From assembly GCA_003313425.1 (NCBI GenBank), contig NHZP01000005.1, positions 496,001 through 560,000 of the forward strand: 64,000 bases of DNA. Reading direction: 5' to 3'. The position numbers and the translations under genes were made by a program. The notes under the pieces are model-generated. The model did not search any database. It saw only the letters and a program-made list of their open reading frames with translations, and had not been told where the DNA came from. Shown here piece after piece: positions 35,574 to 47,855 of this stretch (positions are counted from its first letter, which is position 1; every line of letters starts with the position of its first letter). Source of the DNA: Pseudopyrenochaeta lycopersici. Lineage: Eukaryota; Ascomycota; Dothideomycetes; Pleosporales; Pseudopyrenochaetaceae.

Positions 35574-38500
35574 ATGTCCGCTGATCCCACTGCTAATTTG
35601 CAGCTATTCTCACCACCAGGGTCTGGTCGCTCAAGTCCTGTGCCTCGAGCTACGCGCAATGCTGCAGATGGACGTGAGTCAATTGGGACAGGGAGCTTTG
35701 GCGACTACATGACTGACAAAATGTTCTACAGTCTTGTACAAGAAGGATAAAGGCTTCCGACGATATGCGGTCGGTGTCGAACGCGCGCTCGCCCTATGGG
35801 ACACAGCACAGCAGGAGTGGGCCGACTATATTTCTTTCCTGGGGAGGCTGCTGAAGGTCAATCTCTCACCGTTATCCATTCTATGCGATCGGCTTGCTTA
35901 TACGGCGATATGTTCAGGCCCTGCAATCGCACCCCTCCGACATACCAGTCATCCCACATAGCGAGTCTGTCGCACTGCGATTAGCGCAGTGCTTAAATCC
36001 AGCATTGCCCTCGGGTGTACATCAAAAGGCTCTCGAAGTCTATGGCTACATATTTGCCACTATTGGAGTATGCATGTGTCCCAAGTCCACAACGGTAGGA
36101 GCTAACTTAAAGCTCAGAAAGATGCCCTTGCCCGTGATCTACACCTCTACTTTCCCGGCCTCGCCTCTGTGCTGTCCTTCGCATCATTATCGGTCCGCCC
36201 ACTTTTTCTCTCTGTGCTCGAGAGCCACATACTGGGACTTGATGGAGCTGCGCTTCGACCAGCCTTGAAAGCCATTATTCTGTCCCTTCTACCCGGCCTA
36301 GAAGATGAGTCTAGCGAAGACTTTGAGCGCATGGCTTCAGCGCTCGAGAAGCTGCGTGAGGCTGTTCATGAACAGTCCGACATCACAGACGCGAAGGTCA
36401 ATAGTGGCTCGTCCCACTTCTGGCAGTGCCTTTTCCTGGCAACCATCACCAATCCTTCACGGAGACAGGGCGCCCTTGCCTTCTTGGTTCGTCGCTTGCC
36501 ACATTTCGGCACTCCTAGCCAGTCCAATTCTCTACCTGATATTTCTGCAATACCAAAGGACCTACCAACTGAAGCCGAATCGGCCATTTCTCCGGAGCCT
36601 GGCCTCCTGATTCGATGCTTCGAGTCCGGTCTTTCAGATCCTCAACTCTTAATCCAACGAGGATTCCTTGACCTGCTTGTCAGTCATCTGCCACTCGACT
36701 CACCAGTCTTGCAACAGCGTATTAGCAAGGAGGATCTGGAGCGGCTCGTGGCTGCGGCAGCAGGCGTTGTGTCGCGTAGAGATATGAGTCTGAATCGCAG
36801 ACTTTGGGCATGGTTCCTCGGCCCCGAGCCCACCGCTTCTGAAGGCGGCGAGAGCATCGCCTCCCCAAATTTGGATAAGCACCTTGCTTCAGCAGATCCC
36901 TCGGCTCACCAAGCAGCGTACTTTTCGCAGTATGGTCTTGAGGCACTGACAAACAGTGTGCTCAAGATGATCAATCGACGGAGCACGGTACCCGCGGAAC
37001 GAGCTCGCCCTTTTCGAGTCTGTCTCTCCTTGATGGATCGCTGGGAAGTTGGTGGTTTGATCGTTCCTGAGGTTTTCCTCCCTGCTCTACAAAGCGTCCA
37101 GACTTATAGCGAGGTCGCTTCTAGGGAAAATGTAGAGGAGGTCATGAGAAGTGCCAGCGCCTTTTTCGATGGCGTTGACAGCAGTCTGATATGGGGCAAA
37201 TTGATATATCTCGTCACTTCCTCCTTACAGCCAAAGGCGAAGCAGCGTGACGAGGCTTTGCGGAAAATGAAGCTAGCAAAGTTTATTCTTGCGCGATTCA
37301 ACCTGAAGGAAGAAGACATGCTACTTCATCATATGCCTTTGATGGTTCTTGCAACGCTTGCATCTCTCAACGGCGCTAATGAGAAAACCGACGAACCATT
37401 CAAGGACGCGGAAGTCGTAACTTTGGCTTTTGAGATTGTTGACTCTCTTGTCCACATAATGCCAGAACGGGCAATGAAAGATGACGAAGTTACAGATCAA
37501 AAGCTTACTGCAACTATGAAGGTGCCCCGAGCGACCGTCTTCCAGCAGATAGAAACATTTTACGAGGAATCTCAGGGCAGCCTTGACGTGGCAGATCCCC
37601 CCTTTGGCTCCGCTGAACTGGGTCAATACATCCTGCGCGAGGCATCTCATGTGTTCACAGCATCCATCCAATCTAGCACGGTATTCATGTCCGCAGAGAT
37701 GCCTTCCAAAATTTTGGCCAGCTTGATTTTCAAGATACGACAATTGAAGGCTTTTGATGGAAATGGCCCTGTCAACATCATTCGACACGCGCTCTCAACA
37801 CCTGCTAGCACGAGTACAAGCCTTCCCTTTTCTCAATTGAGTGCGATGACTGTGGTGCTCTTGGCACTCCAGACATCCCACCCCTCAGAGCCTTACATCC
37901 CCTTGTCCCAAGTGTCGGAGCTTTTACATCCGCTTGTTGGCCAATTTTGGCAGCATCTTTCGCCAGTGTTGCCAAAGTATCACGTCGAATCTGCTCGGTG
38001 TTTGTTGCAACTACACACAATTGCGCCAACTAGTCGAATAGTCGAGGCTGCTATCACCTCAATCATTGTGGAGCAAACTTCGAACAATTCAGCATCGACC
38101 AGCTTTTCAGATAGTGGGAGACGTTTTGCAACACTTTGGACCCATACAATGTATGAGATAAGCTTGCAATCAGAAAAGCGTGCTAGTGTCGCGCGCCGGC
38201 CAAGCGGCCTTAGTGTGCTGCACTCTTCGTTATCACCTGGAGACTTTCATTCCATCCTGACAAGGCCTCTTCTTCTTCTCCTGGACACAATCACAGAAGA
38301 GGGGTCCGAAATGTCGGTCTTCATGCGGAGCTGGTTACAGGACCTTCCAAGTTTGAATAAGGTCTTCGAAGTCCTTGGGATTCATCTTCAGTCGCTTCAG
38401 TGCATAAATAATAATGACAGCTTGAGCCCTGAAGAGATGACACAAGAAGGTCAACCGCGTTCGAAGCGAGATGATACCCAGGAATGCTTATATTTTCTCA

Positions 38501-41362
38501 AGCACATTTTCAATATCCTGAAACGACCATCACACTCTACCTGGATGACACTTGCCGAGACAACTGTTCCTTGGGCTGAACAGTCTTCTCCAACAGCGCT
38601 CCAAGAGTGGCTCGTCAGCATATGCTTGAAAACACTTTCGCTTCAAATGAGTAGATCAGGTGCTGAAGTCAAGCCTCACATACATGAACTGCATCGCGCA
38701 TCAGTTTCAATCATCTCGCAGATCTATCAAAGTCCATTTGCATCTCCGCTCAGGGAGCTGGAGCTCGAAGTGCCCTTGATGGCGAGGCTCAAGACAGCTG
38801 AACCCTCTTTGCAGAGTTTGCTGCTCGGCGCAGAATTGTCTGCGCTCAGACTACGCCTCGATCGTCCACAAGAGGCGCCAGCTCCAGAGCCTAAAACACC
38901 TAGTCATCCCACTCATCGATCACGACTATCATTGGCTATCAATAGGGATCTTGAGGATCACGAACCGCCACCTATTCCACCCCCTCCTCAACTTGTCGAG
39001 TGTCTGAAATACGGCTTTTCATCACCAGATAGCCGCTTAGTATTGGATGACTGGGTACAGTTCCTTATTGAGGTCCTGCCTATGTTTGCCGACACTATAT
39101 TTCAAAACCTACTCCCACTGGTAGAGTGCCTTTGCAAGGAAATAACTGCTACTTTCGAACAGCTGAAATCGATATTCACGAAGAATGGATCGGCCAGAAG
39201 CATATCTCCAGAATCGACGCTGATCTCACTCATCAACGGACTGGAACAAATATTGGCGAAAGCTCATGAGCGCCTTACAACCCAAGAGACGAAGGCGTCA
39301 GCCAATAAGTCTCCTGAGCAACCTCAAGGCTTCTTCAGCAACGTTGTTTCTGGCGTCTTTGCATCAGAAACAACCCAAACCCGTACACCAACCGCAAATA
39401 GTAGGCTTACAGTTCTTCTTTGCTTCCAAGACACAGTAAGAATTTGTTTTGCCATTTGGTCATGGGGTGGCTATGGACAAATGCAAGGACAACAGGACCC
39501 TACATCAGGGTCATCGTTCGGTTACACCTCCTTACGCATGCGGAACCGCGCTCGTCGCATCCTGGAGCATCTGTTCGGTGCAGAAGCATTAGAATGCTTA
39601 GAGACTTTGATAGTGTTATGGGCACACGCCACACAGGATGACGTTCAGGGTACAGCTGTCACTGGTCTTCTTAATGTCCTCAATGGCTCCAAACCCAAGC
39701 ACACTATCCCAGCTATTTTTAACGCAGTGTATAGCCGAACAGACCCTGGCGCCTTGGACGCCAACCGATTATCTACACTCACTTCAGATCTCTCCGACAC
39801 GGATTTGGTTACGTTCCTGGTTGCGTATACAAAATCCTTGGAGGACGATGCTATGGACGAGATATGGCAAGATTGCACGTTGTTTTTGCGCGATGTTCTT
39901 GCAAACCCGCTCCCTCATCGGCAAATACTGCCCATGCTCCTGGAATTTACCGCAGTCATTGGCCAGAAAGTTGATAACACTAACTTTGGTGAACAGCGAA
40001 AGATGAGGAGAGATCTTGCAGTAAGTAGAGCTTTTCTGTGGCCTAGATCAAGCTAATTTACCTCCTCAGGACATTTTCGCAAGAATCTTGACAGCTATCT
40101 TTACCACACGTTCTATGGGCTATCTACAAGACACGAATCAGGTGTCTCATACCGAAAAGTCTCTAGCAGTCACAAATGGAAGTCGCGGCCAAAAACGGGC
40201 AACCGACGTAGTCTCCATTCTGACCTCCATCGTTCCCAAACTATCGATTATCCTCGTAGAGAATGACCGCGTCGCAAAGGTTGTATCAGATATCTCGACG
40301 TCTGTCATTGGTCCCACATTTCGCGCAAAGGCCTACCCAGACAACGTGTCCAAAAGCCTACTGGAGCTATTACAGGGACTAACAAAGCTTGCGCAAGCCA
40401 ACAAGTTTCTGAAGAAAGATATAAACGATGCTTTTAACGATCCAAAGTTTTTCAGCACACCTCTCTCCCTGATCCAAGAATCATGGCTACCTATTCTAGC
40501 GCAATGGATTCAGTCGGACAAAGAGCGCGTGCCAGAACTGCTGTCGCGATTGTCAGCACCAACAACAGCTGGACTCATGTTTGGTGTCGGTGCCGCATCT
40601 GCACGACAAGAGGCTGATCGCAAGACCCAATTCACACTTCGGCGCATAGCATTGCTTATTCTCGCTAGCACAGAAGATGCTTTCACGCTCAACATGCCAC
40701 AGATCTTAGAGAAGGTGGTGGAGCTCCTAACTGCAACACCAGCATCATCTCCTTCATCAATCACTCGTGCAGAAGTCATCGTGCTGCTGCGCGCTATCAT
40801 TCTCAAGACATCACCGATTCATCTTGCTCCATTGTGGCCTATTGTCAATGGGGAGTTGACATCGTCGCTTTCGTCTCTGCTTCCAGATGCACCCAACAAG
40901 GAGCACTACAACAACGCTGGCATTGTCCAGACATGCAAACTACTCGATGAGCTTGTCGTATTGGACCCGGACGACTTTCAACTCATGGAGTGGTTGTTCA
41001 TAACCGACACAATCGACGCTGTTTATAAACCCAGTACACCACCACAACTCTTGTCCCTTACCGACGAGATCAACGAAGTACTTTCACTCTCTTCTTCAGC
41101 GCTCACTACTCCGCCGCACCCTCAGGGCGATGATGACTTGGATGAACCGAAAAGACGGCTATACTTGGACCCTCTTATTGGGGCTTTGGAACAAGAAGAA
41201 GGTGCTGCAGTACTCGATATGGCAAGGGGAGAACTCATCAATAGAGTCGTGCGACCTTTCCTAGGCAACTTGGCGATGAACGCATTTGAGGCGAGGTATG
41301 GCGGTGGTGAAGCGGATCGGCAGGGAGTTTGGGATAGCATTGTGAGAGACGCTGGATCGTAG
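35574..41362 (+). CDS. DOP1: Dopey family protein DOP1 (DopA), Golgi/endosome trafficking
   Basis: Five exons (35574-35673, 35732-35856, 35918-36067, 36118-40020, 40070-41362), introns 49-61 bp, give 1856 residues. The Dopey N-terminal domain starts near residue 36: KKDKGFRRYAVGVERAL, EWADYISFLGRLLKAL, IPVIPHSESVALRLAQCLN, HQKALEVYGYIF and HLYFPGLASVLSFASLSVRP are typical. The remainder is an alpha-helical repeat-like scaffold, with a Pro-rich loop near PPIPPPPQL. Length agrees with fungal homologues (yeast Dop1 about 1700). Yeast Dop1 works with Mon2 and the flippase Neo1 at Golgi/endosome membranes; Aspergillus dopA affects development. The small first exons carry the conserved N terminus, so all three N-terminal introns are well supported. 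C-terminal sequence is intact. Confidence 0.95.
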
Positions 41363-42521
41363 CACCCACAAGCGCTTGCGGTGGGGCATGTAGGTACAAG
41401 CTTTAAAAAAACACTTATTTTCGCCGAAAAGGTATGCTTTGTGAGCATCACGATGTGTTTCCAGCGTCTAGGTGCTCTTGCTGTATTGTGAGGTGGGTCT
41501 TGCTGATCATGCCAGTTCGATCGGATGTCGCCGTTGGGAACGGCAGGTGCAACTTGATACATTCATCTGTTCGCGGCCATCTCATTGCAGATAGACCAAC
41601 AACTACTTGAGTTGAAGGGTCCTCAATAGCATGTCGCGTCTTTCCTCACTAATCACAACTTGTCGATACTCTTCATATAACATTTACAATAGCGGCGGTC
41701 TACTTGGCCATGACAATTCGATACCAGAATAATCACCACCATAGGCGCCACGCCGGACCAAAAATGACCGATTACCTCGGGATATGATACGTATCGTCGT
41801 TCATAAATATTCCAGCCAGACTTTCTGGAGGCCAGTCTCGGTGTTGCTCGCTTCTTCATCCACGGGTCGACACAGACACCAACCACGGAAGGCAACCGGC
41901 CTGGAGAACTCCCGCACCAAACACGGAGGGCCAGACTGGTATGACGGCTCGTCACGGTCTCCCGTACGCTCCAGCTGCTCGGCGACGTTTCCATCCGCTT
42001 AGCATCAAGCAACGATCCCTTTGGTTCCAGCGCTGTGGCTGAGGGGTGTGGGCTTCTGGATTCAAGTCCGAGGTGGAAGCGAGTGGGGAAATGATGACAC
42101 GGAGACAGAAACTGTGGTTGATTTGATATCTCATCATTGTCGGAGCACGCGATGAACTGGTGGCTCGGAGGGGTTCATGCAACTATGCTGATGCGGTGAG
42201 GCTGGGCTTCGGATGAGGTGAACTAGATGTTGAGGACATCGGAAGAGGTGGTATATAACATGTGTCGGCTTCAGTGGCCAAATTGTTAGGAAACTATTGT
42301 CTCAAGTCACATCGTTCACTACAGAGATAGTTCTTTTCGACCACAACCGTTAACATACGCACATTTGCTACGTATCGTCCCTGAACAACGCAGACTACGA
42401 AGTCTGCACCGGACGGGCAGTCTTCCACTGAAAGATCGGCAATCACGTCTGCTGTTCTCGTTCAGCGGGTTTTGACTGCGTGTGCTGGGCACGGGACCAT
42501 AACCAACCAGTCACGAGCACG
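41363..42521. other. Intergenic, nothing firmly recognised
   Basis: A minus-strand frame near 41653-42012 is open upstream without ATG and has one hydrophobic stretch; I do not call it. The right end is the promoter of the next gene. Confidence 0.4.
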
Positions 42522-43922
42522 ATGCCTCGCTCAACGCCATATGACCGCACCACGCCCCCATCAACCCCACGAACCTACGACCATTCACAAACCTTACAAC
42601 CTCTACCTGGCTTTCAAACACCACGGTATAGGATCGATCCGCGGGATGCGCGCCCTGCTATTTGGCCGTACGACCACCCGACACCTCGTGAATACCGAGC
42701 ACAAGATGGCCTGTACTACGCTTTTGCACGAGATGCGTACTTATCTTCCAACACTGAGACGGCGCGACAAATTGTAAATAGTCCTGGCTTCTTTGGCCCT
42801 CGACTACCAGACATTCAGACACAGCCTACTATTGTTGTACAGGACGCACCACCAAGGTTTGCGAGACAAACACCTGAGAAAGATACGTTACGGCTCCTGA
42901 CCCCGTTTACAACTATGATTCAAAGACAAGTAATGAGTCCGACAACCACTCTCAGACCTCCAAAGGAACTTAGCCTTATGTCTGAGACCAGTGCAGCAGC
43001 GAAGGCGACAGGATGGGTTGCAAATGTCCGCAAGAAGCGACGCCCGAGCGATATATTCAATAAAAACTTTAGCTTCAGCGCTGCATCTCGACGGCTTCAA
43101 TCTGATCATACACCACCAATCAGTCCGCGGTCTTCATTCTCTTCTGGGTCCAACTCAACTTCCCCATCGATTGAGGATTCGTTCAAGAGAAAACGCATCG
43201 ACTCCACTAGCTCAAATACAAGCATGGGCTTTCCATTCGGCAAGCCGACGGCAGAAGCAAGCTCGAGAGGACGTGACTTGGGCTCGCTAGCTATGTCTCC
43301 TCGCGACTCTCCAGTCCTGTCCCGAGCAACAACATCCCCGTTTCCTCGGTGCAGCGCTGCGGCAGAAGTCCACCCGGGCCAACTCGTCGACTTTTCTAGC
43401 CCGGCACACGATATTGATTCCCTCGTGCCTAGTCCGTCAAGCGAGTACAACTTACGGATGGGTACCGAAGCATATCACGACTACCTCGCCACAACTTCGA
43501 GGCGTAAGTCCTTCCCCACCGAGGAGAGGGCGACAAGACGAGTTCGTGAAGAGTCCAAGATGCTTGCCAGGCTAGACAACTTCCATAATGAAGCCAAGAG
43601 CTTCAAGGCCAGTACCGGTGGAGAAGATACAGGCTGCACATTCGAGCGCAAAGTCCACACCAACTGCGCTCCTTCCACGCCTTCTTCTTCTTCAAGCACG
43701 ACATCTCCTACAGTTTCCTCCACACGAGCAACGTCAACGTCGATGTCTACACGAGGATCTGGGGGGTTGAGACGGACAATAAGTGATCCCAGTACCGAGG
43801 CCTTCCTTGCACACATCCGCGCGAGCCTGGAGGCAAGGAAGTCGGCAGCTGCAAAATGGCAAGACTATCCTGTTTTCGCTGACGAGCTTGAGAAGGGTTT
43901 CTTGGACGACGAGCCGTTGTGA
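42522..43922 (+). CDS. Disordered Ser/Pro/Thr-rich protein, unknown function
   Basis: One exon of 466 residues from MPRSTPYDRTTPPSTPRTYD; the frame is open 14 codons further upstream but without ATG. Composition is low-complexity, with many SP and TP sites (PPISPRSS, AMSPRDSPVLS) and a basic patch that could be a nuclear signal (VRKKRRPSDIF, KRKRID). More ordered pieces are the N-terminal block around YRAQDGLYYAFARDAYL and the C-terminal block TEAFLAHIRASLEARKS. No enzyme or DNA-binding domain is visible. It could be a phosphoregulated nuclear protein; that is speculation. Confidence 0.75.
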   Translation: MPRSTPYDRTTPPSTPRTYDHSQTLQPLPGFQTPRYRIDPRDARPAIWPYDHPTPREYRAQDGLYYAFARDAYLSSNTETARQIVNSPGFFGPRLPDIQTQPTIVVQDAPPRFARQTPEKDTLRLLTPFTTMIQRQVMSPTTTLRPPKELSLMSETSAAAKATGWVANVRKKRRPSDIFNKNFSFSAASRRLQSDHTPPISPRSSFSSGSNSTSPSIEDSFKRKRIDSTSSNTSMGFPFGKPTAEASSRGRDLGSLAMSPRDSPVLSRATTSPFPRCSAAAEVHPGQLVDFSSPAHDIDSLVPSPSSEYNLRMGTEAYHDYLATTSRRKSFPTEERATRRVREESKMLARLDNFHNEAKSFKASTGGEDTGCTFERKVHTNCAPSTPSSSSSTTSPTVSSTRATSTSMSTRGSGGLRRTISDPSTEAFLAHIRASLEARKSAAAKWQDYPVFADELEKGFLDDEPL

Positions 43923-45162
43923 TGAGATTCGGTGGGGGCGTACAAGGGGTGTATCATACTGGATTTAAATGCCTTTGGTTGTTGGTGCTTGAATACTTTT
44001 TCGGTGTACTATTCACATTATGCTTTTCATGTGGCTGATGAGGTCGGTTGGATAACTTGATCTCTCGTCTATTTGTATCATGTTCACTTAGGCTGTACAA
44101 ATGCAATCCTTTCTTTCGAGTATTTACACATCTTTTGATATGGGATCTGTTCTAGACGAGACGATTGAGTGACATGGACAATCACATCGCGGTGACGCGA
44201 GCTTATTGCCATGCTGCGCAGATCGTTTTATACCAGGCGTTGGAGAAATGCAACAGCCAAGCAAGAATATTGATGATGGATTTGGCGATGCGTAGAGCGA
44301 GGGCAACCTTGGGAAAGCATCGTCTTCGAGCCCAAGTAAAGGCCCAGCGGCGACAGACATTCCATCGAAGCATTGCCATGCCGCAAATCGTTGCGTCTCG
44401 CATCCAACAGCGCTCAATCCAGCAAAGCCGTCACGTTGCAAAAAGAATGTACCGTCTAAAATATTTACCTTCGCTCCACCAGCGCGAACGCAGAAGAGAA
44501 GGGGGTAAGCAGACGCTCAATAAGTTCCTCTGACCTCCATTTTCCCCTCCGATATCCCCAATGAACGGATAGGACATAGAGTGAATAATGGGGTTGTTCA
44601 GTTTTAAGGAACAAGAAAGAGGATTGGGCGCGACGCGCGAAGTTGAATGTCTAGGAACGAGATTTTTGAGATGACTAAGAGGCGCTAGCGCGATGTGGTT
44701 AGTGGGCTTGGTGGGCGAATTGGGAGTGGCGCATTAGGCGACGATGGTGCGTGACGAGATGGATGGCGGGGCAGGGGTTGGGTTGCATGGCGGGGCTGCG
44801 TTTTGTTGTCTTTGATGCCTCGCTGGGTTGTGACTGTTTAGCTGCGATAAGTGGGAAATTCCGGTGAGTCGTTCTCCAGGCAAGGTTATATTTACTGGGT
44901 TGTGGAATCTGATATACCGTTGTTTGGAGCAGCCCTCGTATTTGATAGACATCGCTACCCTCCGTCACCGAGATTATTCGCAAACGCACACGAGGCTACC
45001 CCGACTGAACGTTTCGACTGAGCAAGCACGCGACATTACACCACCTACCGAGAACCGAGCATAGTCTTAGAGAATACAATCTTATTCCTAGAGACACCGG
45101 CTCAACCACCAAACAGCCTTAAACCGCACACCTTTTCCTCCCGCACACATCAGCCCTTCAAC
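43923..45162. other. Intergenic, 1.2 kb
   Basis: Two overlapping frames on opposite strands (44174-44533 plus, 44124-44441 minus) lack domains and are not called. The right part is the 5' flank of the PDAP1 homologue. Confidence 0.4.
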
Positions 45163-45952
45163 ATGTCTTCAGCAGGACGTGGCCGCGGTGGCAAATTCAA
45201 CAAGGTCAAGCGTGGAGGCGGCAAGAAGTTCTCGCGAGACCTACAGCCACTGAACGCAGATGGCGAGGTCGTGGGCATGTGGGGTGTATGTTCGCCCATT
45301 ATAACATTCTCGAGAGCAAGTCTAATCAGTCTCACAGGACCAACCCGGAAAGGTCGAGGAAGAGTCCGAAGAGGAATCCTCGGAGGAGGAGTCCAGCGAG
45401 GATGAGAGCAAACCCGCAGAAGAAGAAATGACCCGTGAGCAGCGCCGCGAAGCCGCAAAGAAGCGCAAGGCCGCCGCGATAGCGAAGAAGTCGCAGAAGA
45501 CTCCCGAGGCAGGCGATCTCCCCACCGACTCTGAAGAAGAAGACGACGACATGCCCGCAAACCCCAACCACACCGCAAAGGCCCGCTCACAAGCCTCCAC
45601 CGCCCCCGCTGCCGCAGACGCCGAACCAGCTGCTGGTAAGGGCAAGGGCAAGCAACAAGACCTCTCCCAGCTATCTCGCCGCGAGCGCGAAGCAGTTCAG
45701 GCACAGCAAGCCAAGGAGCGCTATGAGAAGTTGCATGCAGAGGGCAAGACGGAGCAGGCTCGTGCCGATCTTGAGCGGCTGAGGTTGGTCAAGGAGCGTA
45801 GGGAGGCTGAGGCTGCGCGCAAGAAGGCTGAGGCAGAGGAGCGCGCAGAGCTGGAGAAGGAGAAGGCCGAGTTGATGGAACGCGAGAAGCGGAGGAGGGA
45901 ACAAGCTATGGGCAAGGCTCAGCGTCTTGCCAAGGGTGGAAAGAAGAAATAA
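45163..45952 (+). CDS. PDAP1/PP28-family casein kinase substrate phosphoprotein
   Basis: Exons 45163-45285 and 45338-45952 are joined over a 52-bp intron, giving 245 residues. The basic Gly-rich start ([20 protein letters not shown]) is followed by an acidic Glu/Ser block ([18 protein letters not shown]) matching casein kinase 2 sites. A long charged coiled region then contains the family signature around [20 protein letters not shown] and [20 protein letters not shown]. Human PDAP1 is a heat-stable phosphoprotein implicated in growth signalling and RNA-related roles; the fungal function is not established. The protein is almost entirely charged, without membrane or catalytic features. Confidence 0.9.
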
Positions 45953-46608
45953 ATCTTCTCAAACGTTGATTGGTATACAGCTATCCATGACAAGTTGAGT
46001 GACTGTATGATCAGAGTCATTCATCCATGGGAGCTAGAATCATGTGGCTCGATGCTTGTATTTTGCATTGCCTGCGAACGGATTGGCCTGCTTTTGCGGC
46101 AGCTGATGGGTTATCTTCACGATCTGACGATGGGCTCAGGTAGAACCGGAAAGGCGTATCTCGCGTTATGTGCTGGAAGGCTAGAGAACAACTTGAAGCA
46201 AATACGACAACGGCATTTCCACAAACAACCAATACTTCTCTCATTCCTTGATGCTCGTACTCGCACCGCACTACTTGCGCCCTTCCCTTGCTTCAGCTAC
46301 TCAGCTCGAATGCAATGTGTGCACTCATGTCCAGAATCTTCGACAACATATACGAGTCTTGGTGTTTTGGCGCCTCGAGCCCTTCGTGCTTGTTGCGCCC
46401 TTGAACTGCGCCCCACCTCGCCTCGCCTCGTCTTGCCTCGCGAAACGCGAAAGTTCACGACCATCGTCATCACTTAACAGCTACATAAAAGCAACCGCCA
46501 TGTCGCCACTGAGCCGTCCCACTCACGCGCTCGCGCTCGCGACTCCCTTGACGCTACTGCCACCAGTCACATTCAGCACGCAGACCCAAGACCAATTGCC
46601 TTCCAACA
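45953..46608. other. Intergenic with candidate upstream ORF
   Basis: Contains the 5' leader of the HNH-type gene, including a CCTCG-rich tract near 46420. No other gene seen. Confidence 0.4.
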
Positions 46609-46616
46609 ATGGCTGA
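46500..46616 (+). promoter_or_regulatory. Candidate upstream ORF overlapping the HNH gene start
   Basis: A 38-codon ORF starts in good context (GCCATGT) and ends in a TGA that overlaps the main ATG region (stop eight bases into the main frame). If it lies in the transcript it would reduce or couple translation of the downstream gene. The transcription start is unknown. Confidence 0.4.
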
Positions 46617-47551
46617 ATCCATCCCCGCAGACGAGCAATCCAATTACGAAACTTTCCGCGAATGTCTGAGCGAACCTGTTATCAGGGCCCTTGCGGCGCC
46701 AATTGAGAAGCCCAAAGTGAAGAGGAAGAGACATGCGAAGAAAGGGTCGAAAAGCACGAGTGATAGCGTGGTAGAGACGGACAAGGCGCAGCTAGGAAGC
46801 GATGGAAAGAGCAACAGCAACAGCAATAACATTGGCACGGTAGGAGACGCAGAACCACAAACATCAGATGCAGAAGATCTTGGAGAATTCATAGACGTAA
46901 GCTACATACATATCCTCTTCACACACACCTCGTGCTGACATTCTTCGCAAGTACCTCAGCAGCCTCATCTTCCCAAGCCTACCCCAAGACCTACGCTCGC
47001 TATCGTATTCAAAGTTCAAAGACACATCGCGTCTGCAAGACCTGTACTCAGTCCCTTTATCCGCTCAGACATACACAAGTCTGTTGCACAGCGTGTCGCC
47101 CACTGCAATCGACAACCTGGAATCCTCGGCGCTGCTGCCCGCTTCGTCCGACACGACTGACTTGCGAAACCTGCTGCTACCCGTGCTGTCCAGCTACATA
47201 AGCTCTGTGACTGCGGCGCCACCACTTTGGAGCACAACACGGACGAGCTCGTGTGAGTTGTGTGGGCGTGATTGGGTGCCCTTGACGTATCACCATCTCA
47301 TCCCGAAGTCGACTCACGAGCGTGTGTTGAAGAGGGGATGGCATAAGGAGGAGATGCTGAATAGTGTGGCATGGCTGTGTAGGGCGTGCCACAGTTTTGT
47401 GCATAGATTGGCTAGCAATGAGGAGCTTGCGAAGGGATATTACACTATTGAATTGATTAGGGACGGTGGTGTGGAGAGTGATGTGGAGAAGAAGGTGGAA
47501 GTAGAGGGCTGGGTCAAGTGGGTAGGAGGTGTGAGGTGGAAGAGTCGATGA
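46609..47551 (+). CDS. HNH-type Cys/His motif protein
   Basis: Exons 46609-46896 and 46952-47551 are joined over a 55-bp intron with a CTGAC branch, giving 295 residues. The N-terminal third is charged and disordered with a basic patch (KPKVKRKRHAKKG), a possible nuclear signal. The C-terminal domain has CELCGRDWVPLTYHHLIP (Cys 197/200, His 210-211), then N233 in LNSVAWLC and CRACHSFVH (Cys 239/242, His 243/247). This is the HNH fold pattern with a structural zinc held by four cysteines. Eukaryotic members are often annotated HNH-domain or YisB-like proteins without known function; nuclease activity is possible because HH, N and H are all present. Confidence 0.85.
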
Positions 47552-47855
47552 CAGAAAAGAAACGAGAAAGCCACTGTTTGAATGGGTGTAGAATTGCATT
47601 CTATTTCGCCTGGACACTACCTAGATATTGAGGTATCCCCTCCTTGAACACGGTTCAGAAAGGGGTATCGTAAAAGGAAAGAAAGAGAAACCCAAATCAC
47701 CAGATCCTGACCGGCCATTGATACCGGAAGCCATTTCCATGAATATGTTTCCTTGCGTAATGCAGCCAAGTTGCATTACCAGACCATTCCGCCTGCCTCC
47801 TGCACTCTACCTCTCAAAGTCCTCCCTATTCACCACCATGAAATATCACTTTCCT
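47552..47855. other. Convergent 3' flanks
   Basis: A 304-bp gap between the HNH gene and Argonaute, which converge here. Nothing else seen. Confidence 0.5.

Noticed and set aside
41653..42182. Possible minus-strand gene with one hydrophobic stretch
   Set aside because: Frame is open upstream only without ATG, and no convincing first exon or family resemblance was found.
44124..44533. Opposed frames of about 105 and 120 codons
   Set aside because: Low-complexity basic translation, no domain, no splice or promoter evidence.
45995..46477. 160-codon plus-strand frame after the PDAP1 homologue
   Set aside because: No domain; probably 3' UTR and the leader of the next gene.
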